Source: Lacticaseibacillus sharpeae JCM 1186 = DSM 20505
GTDB taxonomy: Bacteria > Bacillota > Bacilli > Lactobacillales > Lactobacillaceae
Assembly: GCF_001436225.1 (NCBI RefSeq)
Contig: NZ_AYYO01000022.1
Coordinates: forward strand, 1-64,000
Direction: 5' to 3'
Length of the DNA stretch: 64,000 nt
Part shown: piece by piece, positions 42,971 through 51,190 of the stretch
Layout: each line of letters starts with the position of its first letter
Position numbering within the stretch: position 1 is the stretch's first letter
Notes under the pieces: model-generated
What the model was told of the DNA's origin: nothing
Databases searched by the model: none
What the model saw: the letters and a program-made list of their open reading frames with translations, nothing else
Position numbers and translations under genes: made by a program

Positions 42971-43001
42971 AGCATAAACCTTGGAGCGGACTTCAAGGCA
43001 A
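42971..43001 (-). promoter_or_regulatory. MerR-type promoter with 19-bp spacer
   Basis: Minus strand: TTGCCT (43001-42996), 19-base spacer, TATGCT (42976-42971). The spacer contains the dyad CCTTG-N8-CAAGG. A long spacer with a central dyad is the hallmark of MerR-activated promoters, here for the merR-patB operon. Confidence 0.75.
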
Positions 43002-43167
43002 GCACTTTGCGTTAAATGTACCTTTTTTTCTGGCGGCTGTGTGACCCCCGGCTGTTTTTCTGCGCGGAACGTGGCATTTTTGCGGCGGCAAATTGTCACG
43101 GCGGCAAATTTAATGCTACAATAGCTAGATGTAAACGTTAACATTTTTGATTGTGGGGATTGTCAGT

Positions 43168-43980
43168 ATGCATGAACAAAAAATAATCGCAACGGACATG
43201 GACGGGACCTTCCTGAACGACGCGATGGATTATGACCGCGACCGGTTCGCGCGCCTTCATGAACGGATGGTGCGCCATGGTTTTCGGTTCGTAGTCGCCA
43301 GTGGTAACCAGTACTTCCAGCTAAAATCATTCTTCAAGAACTTTCCGGATACTATCTATTTGTCTGAAAATGGGGCGCTCGTGCGGGACAACGAGCAGGT
43401 GTACTTCCAGTCCGCCTTCCCCCACGATGACGCATTGCGGATTATTGATGCATTAATTGATTACTCTGCGGTGGAATGGACCGCGTGTGGAGCCAAGTCG
43501 GCGTACGTTTTGCGGACCGCCAGCGTGGATTACATTAACGACACGAAGCATTACTACCACCGGCTGCAGCTGATTGACAGCCCGGCCGACATTGATGATG
43601 AGATATTGAAGTTCTCTACGCACTGTCCGGGCGACGAAACCAAGAATTACGTGGCGACGTACGCGAATCGTTTTGCCGGATTCGCCGTCCCGACCTCTAG
43701 TGGTCACGGCGACATTGACATCATTCAGCCCGGCATCCATAAGGCCCGGGGACTCGCGGAGCTCGGGGCGGTGCTGGATGTGGACGCCCAGAACATGGTG
43801 ACGTTCGGCAACGGCGGCAATGACATCGAAATGCTCAAGTATGCGGGTGAGGGTGTGGCCGTGGCCAACTCCGATCCTGAAGTGCTGGCGATTGCTGATC
43901 ATGTGGTTGCTAACAATAATAAACAGGGTGTGCTCGACTACATCGAGAAGTTGTTGCGGCCAGAAACACAGCCGGCATAG
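43168..43980 (+). CDS. HAD-superfamily (Cof-type) phosphatase
   Basis: Protein of 270 residues with HAD motif I ATDMDGTFL, motif II in VVASGNQYF and motif III/IV MVTFGNGGNDIEML near residue 215. In this last motif the usual GDGxND is GNGGND. It is a cytoplasmic sugar-phosphate phosphatase by family. ATG 43168 follows GGGGA by 9 bases; the frame extends to TTG 43147. Confidence 0.88.
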   Translation: MHEQKIIATDMDGTFLNDAMDYDRDRFARLHERMVRHGFRFVVASGNQYFQLKSFFKNFPDTIYLSENGALVRDNEQVYFQSAFPHDDALRIIDALIDYSAVEWTACGAKSAYVLRTASVDYINDTKHYYHRLQLIDSPADIDDEILKFSTHCPGDETKNYVATYANRFAGFAVPTSSGHGDIDIIQPGIHKARGLAELGAVLDVDAQNMVTFGNGGNDIEMLKYAGEGVAVANSDPEVLAIADHVVANNNKQGVLDYIEKLLRPETQPA

Positions 43981-44028
43981 CACTTTGGGTAGCCAACGTA
44001 ATATCAGTTTAAGCATGGTTAGTTCTTG

Positions 44029-44059
44029 AATAAGGCTCATTTTTGAGCCTTATTTTTTT
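44029..44059 (+). terminator. Terminator after the HAD gene
   Basis: 10-bp stem AATAAGGCTC / GAGCCTTATT with a 6-base loop and a run of T. Confidence 0.9.
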
Positions 44060-44187
44060 GTCAGGTCGCGGGCAAATGTAAAATAAACATTATCAATATA
44101 TTCGATTTTTGCTATCATTGAAGTATTAGTTGTAAGACGGTACATGGGAGTGTAGCGCTTTTTTACAAGGTAACGGCGGGGGAAGCC

Positions 44188-45345
44188 ATGGCGATTAATC
44201 GCATTTTATTTTCATTTATTCTTGCGCTACTGACCAACGGAATTGTGGCAGTGGGTGCGATGTCCTTCTTTTATTGGATTAACAACAATTCCAACAATCA
44301 GTTTGTGATTGCGCACCGGCGCGTGCTGACATTGGTGATTAGTTTCGCTTATTTGTCGTACCTATTTTTGGAGTCATTGAACAATACATATTTTGATCAT
44401 AGTCAGTTCGGGTACCACTGGACGTTCTTGAACATGATTATTCTGGCGCTGTACTTCCTCATTATGCAGGAAGTCCGGCTTAGTCAGGTGTTACTTGAAA
44501 CGGTTCTGGTTGCGGCCTATTACGTGTTGTTCACCACGCAATTCACCGTGCTGGGGGTCAGTGCCTGTCTGTGCACGATTGCGCTGATGTTCTGCGCCTA
44601 CCGTAATGCCCGCCGAATACTGCGCCGCCGCGTACTGAACTACGGGATGCTCGCGGCATTGGGCGCAGCGGCGACCACGATGGTTTACCAGATGGGCAAT
44701 TACGGGGGCCTTGATGCGTGGTTTTGGGCCCGGCAAATCGGCGGACTAGCAATCGTTGGCATCGTCATGCTGGAATACAGTTACGCAATGGGCGACGTAA
44801 TCAAGCACGCAGAGCGCGTGAAGGAGCAGGCGACCATCGACGGGTTGACGGGCCTCCTGAATTACAGCTCGTTCACCAATGATTTGATGCAGCACTTCGC
44901 CGCCTACAAACAGGGCGATATTGGTGAGTACTCCGTGTTTGAAGTCGACCTGGATTTGTTCAAGCGCATCAATGACACCTACGACCACCTGACGGGCAAT
45001 GAGGTGCTGCGGGCCATCGCGGACGAATTGACTGGCTGGGCGGCGGAAACTACCGAGGGGGCGACGGCGTACCGGCTTGGTGGTGAGGAGTTCGCGCTGA
45101 TTGTGGATGCCGAGATCTCGACACAACGGGCGCGGGCGATTGCGAAGGACTTCCAGCGGCGGCTAGCCCGGTTGCGCTTTGGCGATATCGACGCGGACAT
45201 CCGCTTGACCTGCTCGATTGGCCAGGCGCGGGTGCTTCCGGATGATTACACGCACCACGACGTCTACAAGGCGGCGGATAAGAACCTCTACATGTCCAAA
45301 CGCAGCGGCCGGAACTTGATTTCGCTGGCACCAGACGCAGATTAA
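44188..45345 (+). CDS. Membrane-bound GGDEF protein (diguanylate cyclase)
   Basis: Protein of 385 residues: about six membrane segments in the first 200 residues (no recognised named sensor domain), a short linker, then a GGDEF domain (about 215-380) with the signature GGEEF at 298-302 and the metal-binding Asp in FEVDLDLFKRIND. The active-site motif is intact, so it should make cyclic di-GMP. The RxxD inhibitory site normally five residues before GGDEF is absent. No EAL or PilZ protein is seen in the window. Start ATG 44188 behind GGGGGA. Confidence 0.88.
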   Translation: MAINRILFSFILALLTNGIVAVGAMSFFYWINNNSNNQFVIAHRRVLTLVISFAYLSYLFLESLNNTYFDHSQFGYHWTFLNMIILALYFLIMQEVRLSQVLLETVLVAAYYVLFTTQFTVLGVSACLCTIALMFCAYRNARRILRRRVLNYGMLAALGAAATTMVYQMGNYGGLDAWFWARQIGGLAIVGIVMLEYSYAMGDVIKHAERVKEQATIDGLTGLLNYSSFTNDLMQHFAAYKQGDIGEYSVFEVDLDLFKRINDTYDHLTGNEVLRAIADELTGWAAETTEGATAYRLGGEEFALIVDAEISTQRARAIAKDFQRRLARLRFGDIDADIRLTCSIGQARVLPDDYTHHDVYKAADKNLYMSKRSGRNLISLAPDAD

Positions 45346-45353
45346 GACAGACA

Positions 45354-45405
45354 AAACACCCCGAAGCAGCGGCACACGAATAGCCGCTGTCTCGGGGTGT
45401 TTCTT
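45354..45405. terminator. Bidirectional terminator
   Basis: AAACACCCCGA... / ...TCGGGGTGTTT with an inner stem CAGCGGC / GCCGCTG. Between the converging GGDEF and usp genes. Confidence 0.88.
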
Positions 45406-45414
45406 TGCGTAAAT

Positions 45415-45867
45415 TTAGCGCACAATCATGACCGAGATTGGTGCGTACTTCGCAATCTTGTTGGCGTTGGAACCGAAGTGGCGGGCCATGCCCTGCTTGG
45501 TTTCGGCGCCGATGATGAGTAGGTCGGGCTTGATGCGGGGGATGACGTCCTCCAGAATCACGTCGTCGGGATCACCTTCGCCGACGATGCTGTCGACTTC
45601 CTGCACGCCCGCGTCCTTGGCCATCTGCACGTAATTGGCAATCTGGTGGCTCAGTTCCATCCGTTCGCGCTCGATGTGGCCCTTACTCATTGATTCGTAG
45701 ATGTTGAACGAGCTGGTCTCCAGCACCGACACGATGGTCAGCTTGGCGTCGTCCCGAACGGCACGGCGCAGGGCGTATGCGAACGCTTTTTGCGCGTCGT
45801 CATCGCGGTCAACACCGACGAGAATGTGGGTATAATCCGGCTTAGGTTTAATTGGTATATCGGTCAT
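45415..45867 (-). CDS. Universal stress protein (UspA family)
   Basis: Cytoplasmic protein of 150 residues. It has the Usp fold motifs: ILVGVDRDDDAQKAF at the start and the ATP-binding segment LLIIGAETKQGMARHFGSNA near the end (G-2x-G-9x-G type spacing is imperfect). ATG 45867 lies 8 bases after GGAGGG; TTG 45873 is too close to it. It is a close relative of the next gene upstream, so a duplication. Confidence 0.88.
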   Translation of the reverse strand: MTDIPIKPKPDYTHILVGVDRDDDAQKAFAYALRRAVRDDAKLTIVSVLETSSFNIYESMSKGHIERERMELSHQIANYVQMAKDAGVQEVDSIVGEGDPDDVILEDVIPRIKPDLLIIGAETKQGMARHFGSNANKIAKYAPISVMIVR

Positions 45868-45928
45868 GGGCAAAACCCTCCTTGTGTATACTTAAATTGT
45901 AGCACGTTGCGGACTGGAAACGCATACG

Positions 45929-45972
45929 CAAAAAGCCCCAAATTTTCTGACTGTGCGGAAAATTTGGGGCTG
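45929..45972 (-). terminator. Terminator after the mntH-usp operon
   Basis: On the minus strand AGCCCCAAATTTTC / GAAAATTTGGGGCT, 14-bp stem with 10-base loop, followed by TTTTT. Confidence 0.9.
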
Positions 45973-45979
45973 ATTACGT

Positions 45980-46411
45980 TTAGCGGACGACGAGGACGGA
46001 AATCGGGGCGTACTTAGCCATGTATGCGGCCTGGCTGCCAAAGTGTTTGGCGATGCCCTGCTTGGCTGCAGCGCCGATAATCAGCAGGTCGGGGTTGAAC
46101 TGCGGGATGACCGTTTTGACGATTTCTTCGCCGGCGTCCCCCTCGGCAATCACGGTGCGGACGGACCGGATGCCCGCCTTGGTGGCCAAATTGGCATAAT
46201 CCTGGACGTGCTTTTCTAGTTCTTGCCGCTCGCCGTGGATGTAGTCCTTGGTTAATGCCTGGTAGATGTTCATCTCGTCGGATTCGAGCACCGACACGAT
46301 GATGAGCGCGGCGTCGTCGGCCTTCGCGCGGTGAATGGCGTACTGGAATGCGGTGATGGCATCATCGGAATCGTCAACGCCGACAAGGATGGTGCGGAAG
46401 TCTTTATGCAT
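45980..46411 (-). CDS. Universal stress protein (UspA family), coupled to mntH
   Basis: Protein of 143 residues, about half identical by eye to the Usp at 45415-45867: ILVGVDDSDDAITAF start and LLIIGAAAKQGIAKHFGSQA near the end. ATG 46411 lies behind AGGGGGAAAA and overlaps the last codons of mntH, so translation is coupled to the manganese transporter. The pair may link manganese uptake and stress, as an inference from position. Confidence 0.88.
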   Translation of the reverse strand: MHKDFRTILVGVDDSDDAITAFQYAIHRAKADDAALIIVSVLESDEMNIYQALTKDYIHGERQELEKHVQDYANLATKAGIRSVRTVIAEGDAGEEIVKTVIPQFNPDLLIIGAAAKQGIAKHFGSQAAYMAKYAPISVLVVR

Positions 46412-47969
46412 GGTTATTTTCCCCCTTGCTTGCAATGAGTGCTTGGTTGCTGCGGTGCATGTCGTATAGGCACCAAGCCAGCAGTGCGATGATTAAGCCG
46501 ATGGTGATGTAGGCGGCAATGTGCGCAATGCCAATTTGCCCTGCGCCCACGAACGCGGCAAACGAGCTGGGCATGTTAATCATGTTGAGGATGGTGAGAC
46601 CGATAACGGAAATCCAGCCGCAAATCTTGACCCACATGGAGTTCTTGAACTGCTTGCCCATCTCCGCGGCACTGTCGGTGAGGAGCAGTAGTGGCAACAT
46701 GGAGAACGGCAGGGCGAACGCCAGGAAGACCTGGGAGTTGTTCATGAGTGAGTTAAGGGCTTCGTGCTGGTCCACCTTACTCATCCCGCTTGTCATACCC
46801 ACGCAAATCAACACGGGGATGACCGAAATCAGCCGGGTGACCAGGCGCCGCGCCCACAGCGGCATCCGTAAGTGGACGAAACCTTCCATGATGACCTGAC
46901 CAGTCAAGGTCCCGGTGATGGTGGAATTTTGCCCAGAAGCGAGCAAGGCGACGGCGAACATGACGGACAGCACGCCGGACTTAGCAACGGCAATCAGCAC
47001 GCCGTTACTGAGCATGGACGTGTTGGATAGGGCGTCAAACAAACCGAAGAACGACGGGTCCTTCACGGCGCCGGACTTGAAGACCGCCACCCCCATGATG
47101 AGGAGCAGGGAGTTCACGACAAAGGCGAGGGTCAGCTGAATGTTGGTGTCCCAGTTACTGAAGCGCACCGCAGTGGCCACTTCATCCGTGTTCTTGTGGT
47201 CGAGCTTACGGGTTTGGGAAATGGCAGAGTGCAGGTACAGGTTGTGGGGCATGACCGTGGCCCCGATAATGCCTAGCGCCCCGCTGAGTGGGGTGATTCC
47301 GCCAATTTCGGGCGCAGTGGCAATCGTGCCGGCAGTGGGGATTAAGCCCTTAATCACGCCACCCCAGTCGGGATTGGATAATGCGACTTGGTAGGCGAAG
47401 ACCAGCAGAATAACCAGGATGAGGCAAACAACAATGGCCTCAATCTTGCGGAACCCAATTTTCGTTAGCAGTAATAATAGCAGCACGTCGAACACGGTGA
47501 TGAACACCGCAATGACTAACGGAATGTGGAATAGCAGGTACAGCGCAATCGCAGCCCCGATAACTTCGGCGATATCGGTGGCCATGATGGCAAATTCGGT
47601 CATAATCCAGAGAATGATGCCGAGGGTTTTACTCGTGCGCGCCCGAATTGCTTGGGCGAGGTCCATCTGGCTGACAATGCCGAGCTTGGCGGCCATGTTT
47701 TGCAGGAGCATGGCAATCAAACTTGAGATCAAGATGACGGACATGAGTAGGTACTGGAAGTTTTGGCCCCCAGTGATACTGGTCGACCAGTTGCCGGGGT
47801 CCATGTACCCAACGGCAACCAGCGCGCCGGGGCCAGAGTAGGCAAAGAGGGTGCGCCAGAAGCCCTTGCCTTTGGGGACCTCAACCGTCCCGTTAATCTC
47901 CTCAAGTGACGGCCCGTTCGCATACTCGATTAGTTTGTGCTTACGGGGTGTTGCTGGTTCTTCAGTCAT
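46404..47969 (-). CDS. mntH: Nramp-type manganese/proton symporter
   Basis: Membrane protein of 521 residues with 11 or more hydrophobic segments. The metal-binding motifs are present: GYMDPGNWST in helix 1 (Asp-Pro-Gly-Asn) and TVMPHNLYLHS in helix 6 (Met-Pro-His). It imports Mn2+, which many lactobacilli gather to high levels. The frame extends to 48020, but ATG 47969 follows AGGAAGAG and is the likely start. The leader region is highly structured (see 48030-48224). Confidence 0.93.
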   Translation of the reverse strand: MTEEPATPRKHKLIEYANGPSLEEINGTVEVPKGKGFWRTLFAYSGPGALVAVGYMDPGNWSTSITGGQNFQYLLMSVILISSLIAMLLQNMAAKLGIVSQMDLAQAIRARTSKTLGIILWIMTEFAIMATDIAEVIGAAIALYLLFHIPLVIAVFITVFDVLLLLLLTKIGFRKIEAIVVCLILVILLVFAYQVALSNPDWGGVIKGLIPTAGTIATAPEIGGITPLSGALGIIGATVMPHNLYLHSAISQTRKLDHKNTDEVATAVRFSNWDTNIQLTLAFVVNSLLLIMGVAVFKSGAVKDPSFFGLFDALSNTSMLSNGVLIAVAKSGVLSVMFAVALLASGQNSTITGTLTGQVIMEGFVHLRMPLWARRLVTRLISVIPVLICVGMTSGMSKVDQHEALNSLMNNSQVFLAFALPFSMLPLLLLTDSAAEMGKQFKNSMWVKICGWISVIGLTILNMINMPSSFAAFVGAGQIGIAHIAAYITIGLIIALLAWCLYDMHRSNQALIASKGENNHA

Positions 47970-48029
47970 ATTCTCTTCCTTTCTGTCACGTTGCATGCCA
48001 TCGCGCCGTGACTGCCACAAATGTAGCGG

Positions 48030-48224
48030 TTCGCTGGATTACCCCAGCGAATTACCATTGAATTGGTGCCCGGCAAAGCAAACTTAGGCGAAGAGCTTGG
48101 TAGCTAGTGTGGTCAAGATTGCGGACCAACACCACGGCATTCGCGGCCGTTTGCTTTGCGGTACAGGAACATTGTAATGCAAAACGGGTGGCTGTAAACG
48201 CTGGTAGATGGGCATTACAGCCAC
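48030..48224. other. Structured region upstream of mntH with an 87-base three-way junction
   Basis: Three inverted-repeat elements follow each other. (1) TTCGCTGG / CCAGCGAA, 48030-48051. (2) 48073-48159: outer stem GCAAAGCAAAC / GTTTGCTTTGC (11 perfect pairs), inner stem GCGAA / TTCGC (48088-48092, 48140-48144), then two hairpins, AGCT-TGGT-AGCT (48094-48105) and GTGTGGTC / GACCAACAC (48107-48132, one bulge): a three-way junction. (3) GTGGCTGTAA / TTACAGCCAC, 48188-48224. They would be in the mntH leader (minus strand), but the fold also works on the plus strand. No known riboswitch was recognised. Confidence 0.6.
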
Positions 48225-48524
48225 TTGGTTCCGCTTGCACAATGTGAAAAACAATATTGGTCTACCTAATTAAAGTGCCCGCGGGAAACACCACCACGGG
48301 AATCGTCTAAGCACAATAAAGTTCTGGAACGCCGAACTAATTGTTTGGTCAAACTATTTTTGGTGTGCCTAAAATTTTCTGAATCTGGGGTTAAATTTGC
48401 TGCTACCGGTTGTATACTATGTGGTGGTGCGAATAATCACGTACCGCAAATCAATGCTGGGTGACCAGTTAAAAAGGTGGATGGACGTTAAGAAGAAGAT
48501 TGATTTCAGGGTTGGAGGACCATT
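48225..48524. promoter_or_regulatory. Divergent promoter region of mntH and a marR gene
   Basis: AT-richer interval without a gene. TATACT at about 48413-48418 (in GGTTGTATACTATG) is a plausible -10 for the MarR gene on the plus strand. I could not place a convincing mntH promoter or MntR box. Confidence 0.35.
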
Positions 48525-48986
48525 ATGACAACAGATACGCAAGTGCGGAGTGTAAGTCCCGCAGACGATGTAATTATTGATGAACTGACGCGGTTTAACA
48601 TCTACATGGCAGACATGCAGCGCCGCGATCACGACCACTTAGCAACGAGTACACGCGGGCAGGGTAAGGTGCTCGCGCTGCTAGCGGCCACGCCGAAGCT
48701 GACGCAAAAAGAACTGGTGCCAAGGCTCGGCATTAGTCCGGCGTCCGCATCCGAGCTGATGAATAAGTTGGCGCACAAGGGCCTAGTCCGCCGCACGCGG
48801 TCCCGCTATGACCGCCGGGTGGTAGAGATTGAGCTAACCGCAGCGGGCCGGGCAGAACTAGCCCGCAGCAAGGAGCACTACACAACGATACTTGGTGATT
48901 TAACAGAAGAAGAGCGATGCAGTTTGGTTGCGGTAATCAGGAAGCTGGTTTCCTCTGTTAAGTACCAATTAGCGGATACTGAGTAG
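48525..48986 (+). CDS. MarR family transcriptional regulator
   Basis: Protein of 153 residues with the MarR winged helix (about 45-120; segments LTQKELVPRLGISPASASELMNKL, cited in part as GISPASASELMNKL, and wing RSRYDRRVVEIELT). Start ATG 48525 after GGAGG. No exporter or enzyme gene lies next to it; the target is unknown. An ArsR gene follows 72 bases later. Confidence 0.9.
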   Translation: MTTDTQVRSVSPADDVIIDELTRFNIYMADMQRRDHDHLATSTRGQGKVLALLAATPKLTQKELVPRLGISPASASELMNKLAHKGLVRRTRSRYDRRVVEIELTAAGRAELARSKEHYTTILGDLTEEERCSLVAVIRKLVSSVKYQLADTE

Positions 48987-49058
48987 TGAGGTAAGTACGT
49001 CGTTTGCCACATATGTCAACTGTGATATACTATTTGAAAAACAACGATGAGGTATGAC

Positions 49059-49358
49059 ATGGCGGATATTGTTCCCGACGACGTAGATGAGGCGCGCTTA
49101 GACGCGGCCGTGCAAGTATTCAAGCTGCTAGCTAATCCGACGAGGCTGCGGATTTTACAATTGCTGGGCACCGGTAAGTTCAATGTGAACACGATTGGTG
49201 CGCGCTTGGGTTTAGAACAACCCGTGGTGTCACACCAACTGATTGCGCTCAAGTTGCACGGACTGGTAACCAGCGAAGTTGCGGGTAAGGCCCGCTATTA
49301 CAGCTTGGTTGACCCCGATGTTTTAACCATTATTCGGGCCGCAGGTGGCCTGCTCTAG
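49059..49358 (+). CDS. ArsR family transcriptional regulator
   Basis: Protein of 99 residues with the ArsR HTH: LLANPTRLRILQLL (about 23-36) and LEQPVVSHQLIALKLHGL (recognition helix). There is no CxC or C-terminal His/Asp pair typical of metal sensors, so it may respond to something else. No metal-resistance gene is adjacent. ATG 49059 after GAGG is preferred to 49047. TATACT lies in TGATATACTATT upstream. Confidence 0.88.
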   Translation: MADIVPDDVDEARLDAAVQVFKLLANPTRLRILQLLGTGKFNVNTIGARLGLEQPVVSHQLIALKLHGLVTSEVAGKARYYSLVDPDVLTIIRAAGGLL

Positions 49359-49362
49359 AATC

Positions 49363-49404
49363 AAAAAGGACGCTCCACGCATAATGTGCGCGGGGCGTCC
49401 TTTG
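49363..49404. terminator. Bidirectional terminator
   Basis: AAAGGACGCTCCACGCA / TGCGCGGGGCGTCCTTT with one mismatch zone, between arsR and map, which converge. Confidence 0.88.
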
Positions 49405-49408
49405 TTAG

Positions 49409-50230
49409 TTATAAGTCGGTGAAATCCAGTTCGGCTGGCGTCAGCAGGTATTGCTGGTCGAACTCGGGATCCTGACTGGTTAGAATCTTGGGGCCGTTCT
49501 TGGTGATGGCCAAGGTGTGTTCGTATTGGGCAGACAACGTGTGGTCGGCGCTGGTGTAGTACTCCCAGCCATCCGGCATGTACTTGGTGGCCAGTTCCCA
49601 CGTGCCGAGGTTGACCATGGGTTCAATGGTGATGACCATGCCTTCGCGCAGCCGCATGCCGGTGTGGGGCAGACCGTACGCCTCAACGTCAGGTAGTTCG
49701 TGCACGGACGGGCCGATACCGTGACCGATGAGTTCGCGGACGTCACCCATGTGGTTTTCGGTTTCAATCCAGCCTTCAATCGCGTTCCCGATGTCGCCGA
49801 TACGGTTGCCGACTTGTGCTTGGGCAATCCCACGGTAGAGTGCCTCGTGGGCAACGTGCATCAGGTGGTCGATTTCCGGTGTGCTTTCGCCAATCACGTA
49901 ACTCCATGCCGAGTCGCTCTGGTAGCCGTGCCAGTTAACGCAGAGGTCCACCTTGAGCAGGTCGTGGTTTTGCAGCTTCAGGCCCTTGCGCGGAACCGCG
50001 TGGGCCACTTCATCGTTGATGCTGATGCAGGTGGCGTACTTGTAACCGTCGACGCCCTTCTCGGAAGCAATTGCGTCATGGGCGGTGATGTAGTCATCGA
50101 CCATGGTTTCGATGTCCCAGGTGTCCATGCCCACGTGCAGCTTACCGCGCAGCATCTGGTGGACGCCGGCTAGAATTGCGCCGGAGTGTGCCATCCCCGC
50201 GATTTCGCGGGGGGATTTAAGTGTAATCAA
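49409..50230 (-). CDS. map: Methionine aminopeptidase, type I
   Basis: Cytoplasmic enzyme of 273 residues that removes the first methionine from new proteins. The five metal ligands are visible: two Asp in KVDLCVNWHGYQSD, His in LIGHGIGPSVHE, Glu in MVITIEPM and Glu in QYEHTLAI. The frame extends to 50263, but TTG 50230 after AAGGG gives the usual N-terminus ITLKSPREI. It carries an extra C-terminal tail ending TPAELDFTDL. It may be the housekeeping enzyme or a second copy. Confidence 0.92.
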   Translation of the reverse strand: MITLKSPREIAGMAHSGAILAGVHQMLRGKLHVGMDTWDIETMVDDYITAHDAIASEKGVDGYKYATCISINDEVAHAVPRKGLKLQNHDLLKVDLCVNWHGYQSDSAWSYVIGESTPEIDHLMHVAHEALYRGIAQAQVGNRIGDIGNAIEGWIETENHMGDVRELIGHGIGPSVHELPDVEAYGLPHTGMRLREGMVITIEPMVNLGTWELATKYMPDGWEYYTSADHTLSAQYEHTLAITKNGPKILTSQDPEFDQQYLLTPAELDFTDL

Positions 50231-50339
50231 TTTTTTGCCCTTCCTCTTCACGAAGCGGGGCAAACTACCGCCGCTTCATGCGTTATGCCTCTAGTCTAGC
50301 ACTTTGCTGCGATAGGGGGTGTAACGGGCAAAAAGCCGG

Positions 50340-50355
50340 TGGCACGCGGTTTGCT
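50340..50355 (+). promoter_or_regulatory. Orphan sigma-54 promoter-like sequence
   Basis: TGGCACGCGGTTTGCT matches the -24/-12 consensus TGGCACG-N4-TTGCW at every fixed position, with GG and GC 10 bases apart. No gene on the plus strand follows closely; a transcript would run antisense into the MarR gene at 50471-51004. The TTTGCTT part can also pair with AAGCAAA at 50367-50375 as a hairpin, so this may be chance. Confidence 0.35.
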
Positions 50356-50470
50356 TGCGGCCGGATAAAGCAAACGATAGATTTTACCCGCCTGCATTGC
50401 GCGCGGGGTAATGACACTTGCAGAAAATACATCGGAAGGCTGATTCAGTTCACGGGCGGAACATGTACCT

Positions 50471-51004
50471 TTACAAATGTGGCAAGGTATCTTCCGTATG
50501 TTCATCGGGCAGCTGGTCGCCGAAGACGTGTTCGTCCATTGCCCGGCGCGGATTGCCGTGCACGAAGCCCGCCTTGACGAGCAAGTCAATGACGTTCTTG
50601 AAGCTGGCAGCCAGTTCGGTGCGTTCTGCCGGCGACAAGCTATTCAGACTGTCACTGATATTCGCGTGCACCAGTTCCGTTTGTTGTTCCACAATTGCGC
50701 TACCCTTAGGCGTGTGGAAGACGTTCACGATGCGGCGGTTCTGCTGATTGTGGCGCCGCTCGACTAAACCGGCGGCCTCCAGCTTACCCACCGTGCGCGA
50801 AAGTTGGGCGCTCGACACGCCAATGGCTTTGGCCAAACTCGACATACTGATACCTGAATGGCTGTAGACGGTCATCATCGTCATGATTTCAATGTTCGTT
50901 AAGTGTAAGTCAGACAGGTTGATGCTGCGAAAGACGGTCTGGGCGGTTAAGCCGAATAATTCGCTGAACAGGGCAACGTCTGTGTGGTTTTGCTTTGCTT
51001 CCAT
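50471..51004 (-). CDS. MarR family transcriptional regulator, divergent from an ABC transporter
   Basis: Protein of 177 residues with a MarR winged helix (about 55-125; segment LAKAIGVSSAQLSRTVGKLEAAGL, cited in part as GVSSAQLSRTVGKLE, and wing NQQNRRIVNVFHT) and a longer C-terminus. ATG 51004 after GGAGGAG is preferred to the frame beginning at 51070. It is divergent from the MacB-like transporter, and a dyad overlaps that promoter, so it is probably its repressor. Confidence 0.88.
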   Translation of the reverse strand: MEAKQNHTDVALFSELFGLTAQTVFRSINLSDLHLTNIEIMTMMTVYSHSGISMSSLAKAIGVSSAQLSRTVGKLEAAGLVERRHNQQNRRIVNVFHTPKGSAIVEQQTELVHANISDSLNSLSPAERTELAASFKNVIDLLVKAGFVHGNPRRAMDEHVFGDQLPDEHTEDTLPHL

Positions 51005-51087
51005 AATTAATACTCCTCCGCGAGCGGTCGATGAATCGCTCTTGGAGTACTGTACCAGATTTTTAAACATTTAACAATCTGCAATAG

Positions 51088-51115
51088 TTGACAATCGTCA
51101 AATATAGTCTATACT
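51088..51115 (+). promoter_or_regulatory. Promoter of the MacB-like transporter with overlapping MarR operator
   Basis: TTGACA (51088-51093), 16-base spacer, TATACT (51110-51115). The -35 box is inside the dyad TTGAC-AATC-GTCAA (51088-51101), so a bound regulator would block RNA polymerase. Confidence 0.8.
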
Positions 51116-51190
51116 TAGAAAATCATAGCACGGGTTCATGCACGTGCATTCACTGGCCAGCACCATGCGGCCAGTCCTGGGGAGGATAAC

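Noticed and set aside
50278-50577. Plus-strand frame of 99 codons downstream of the orphan sigma-54 sequence
   Set aside because: It begins upstream of the putative promoter, has no ribosome binding site and overlaps the MarR gene antisense.
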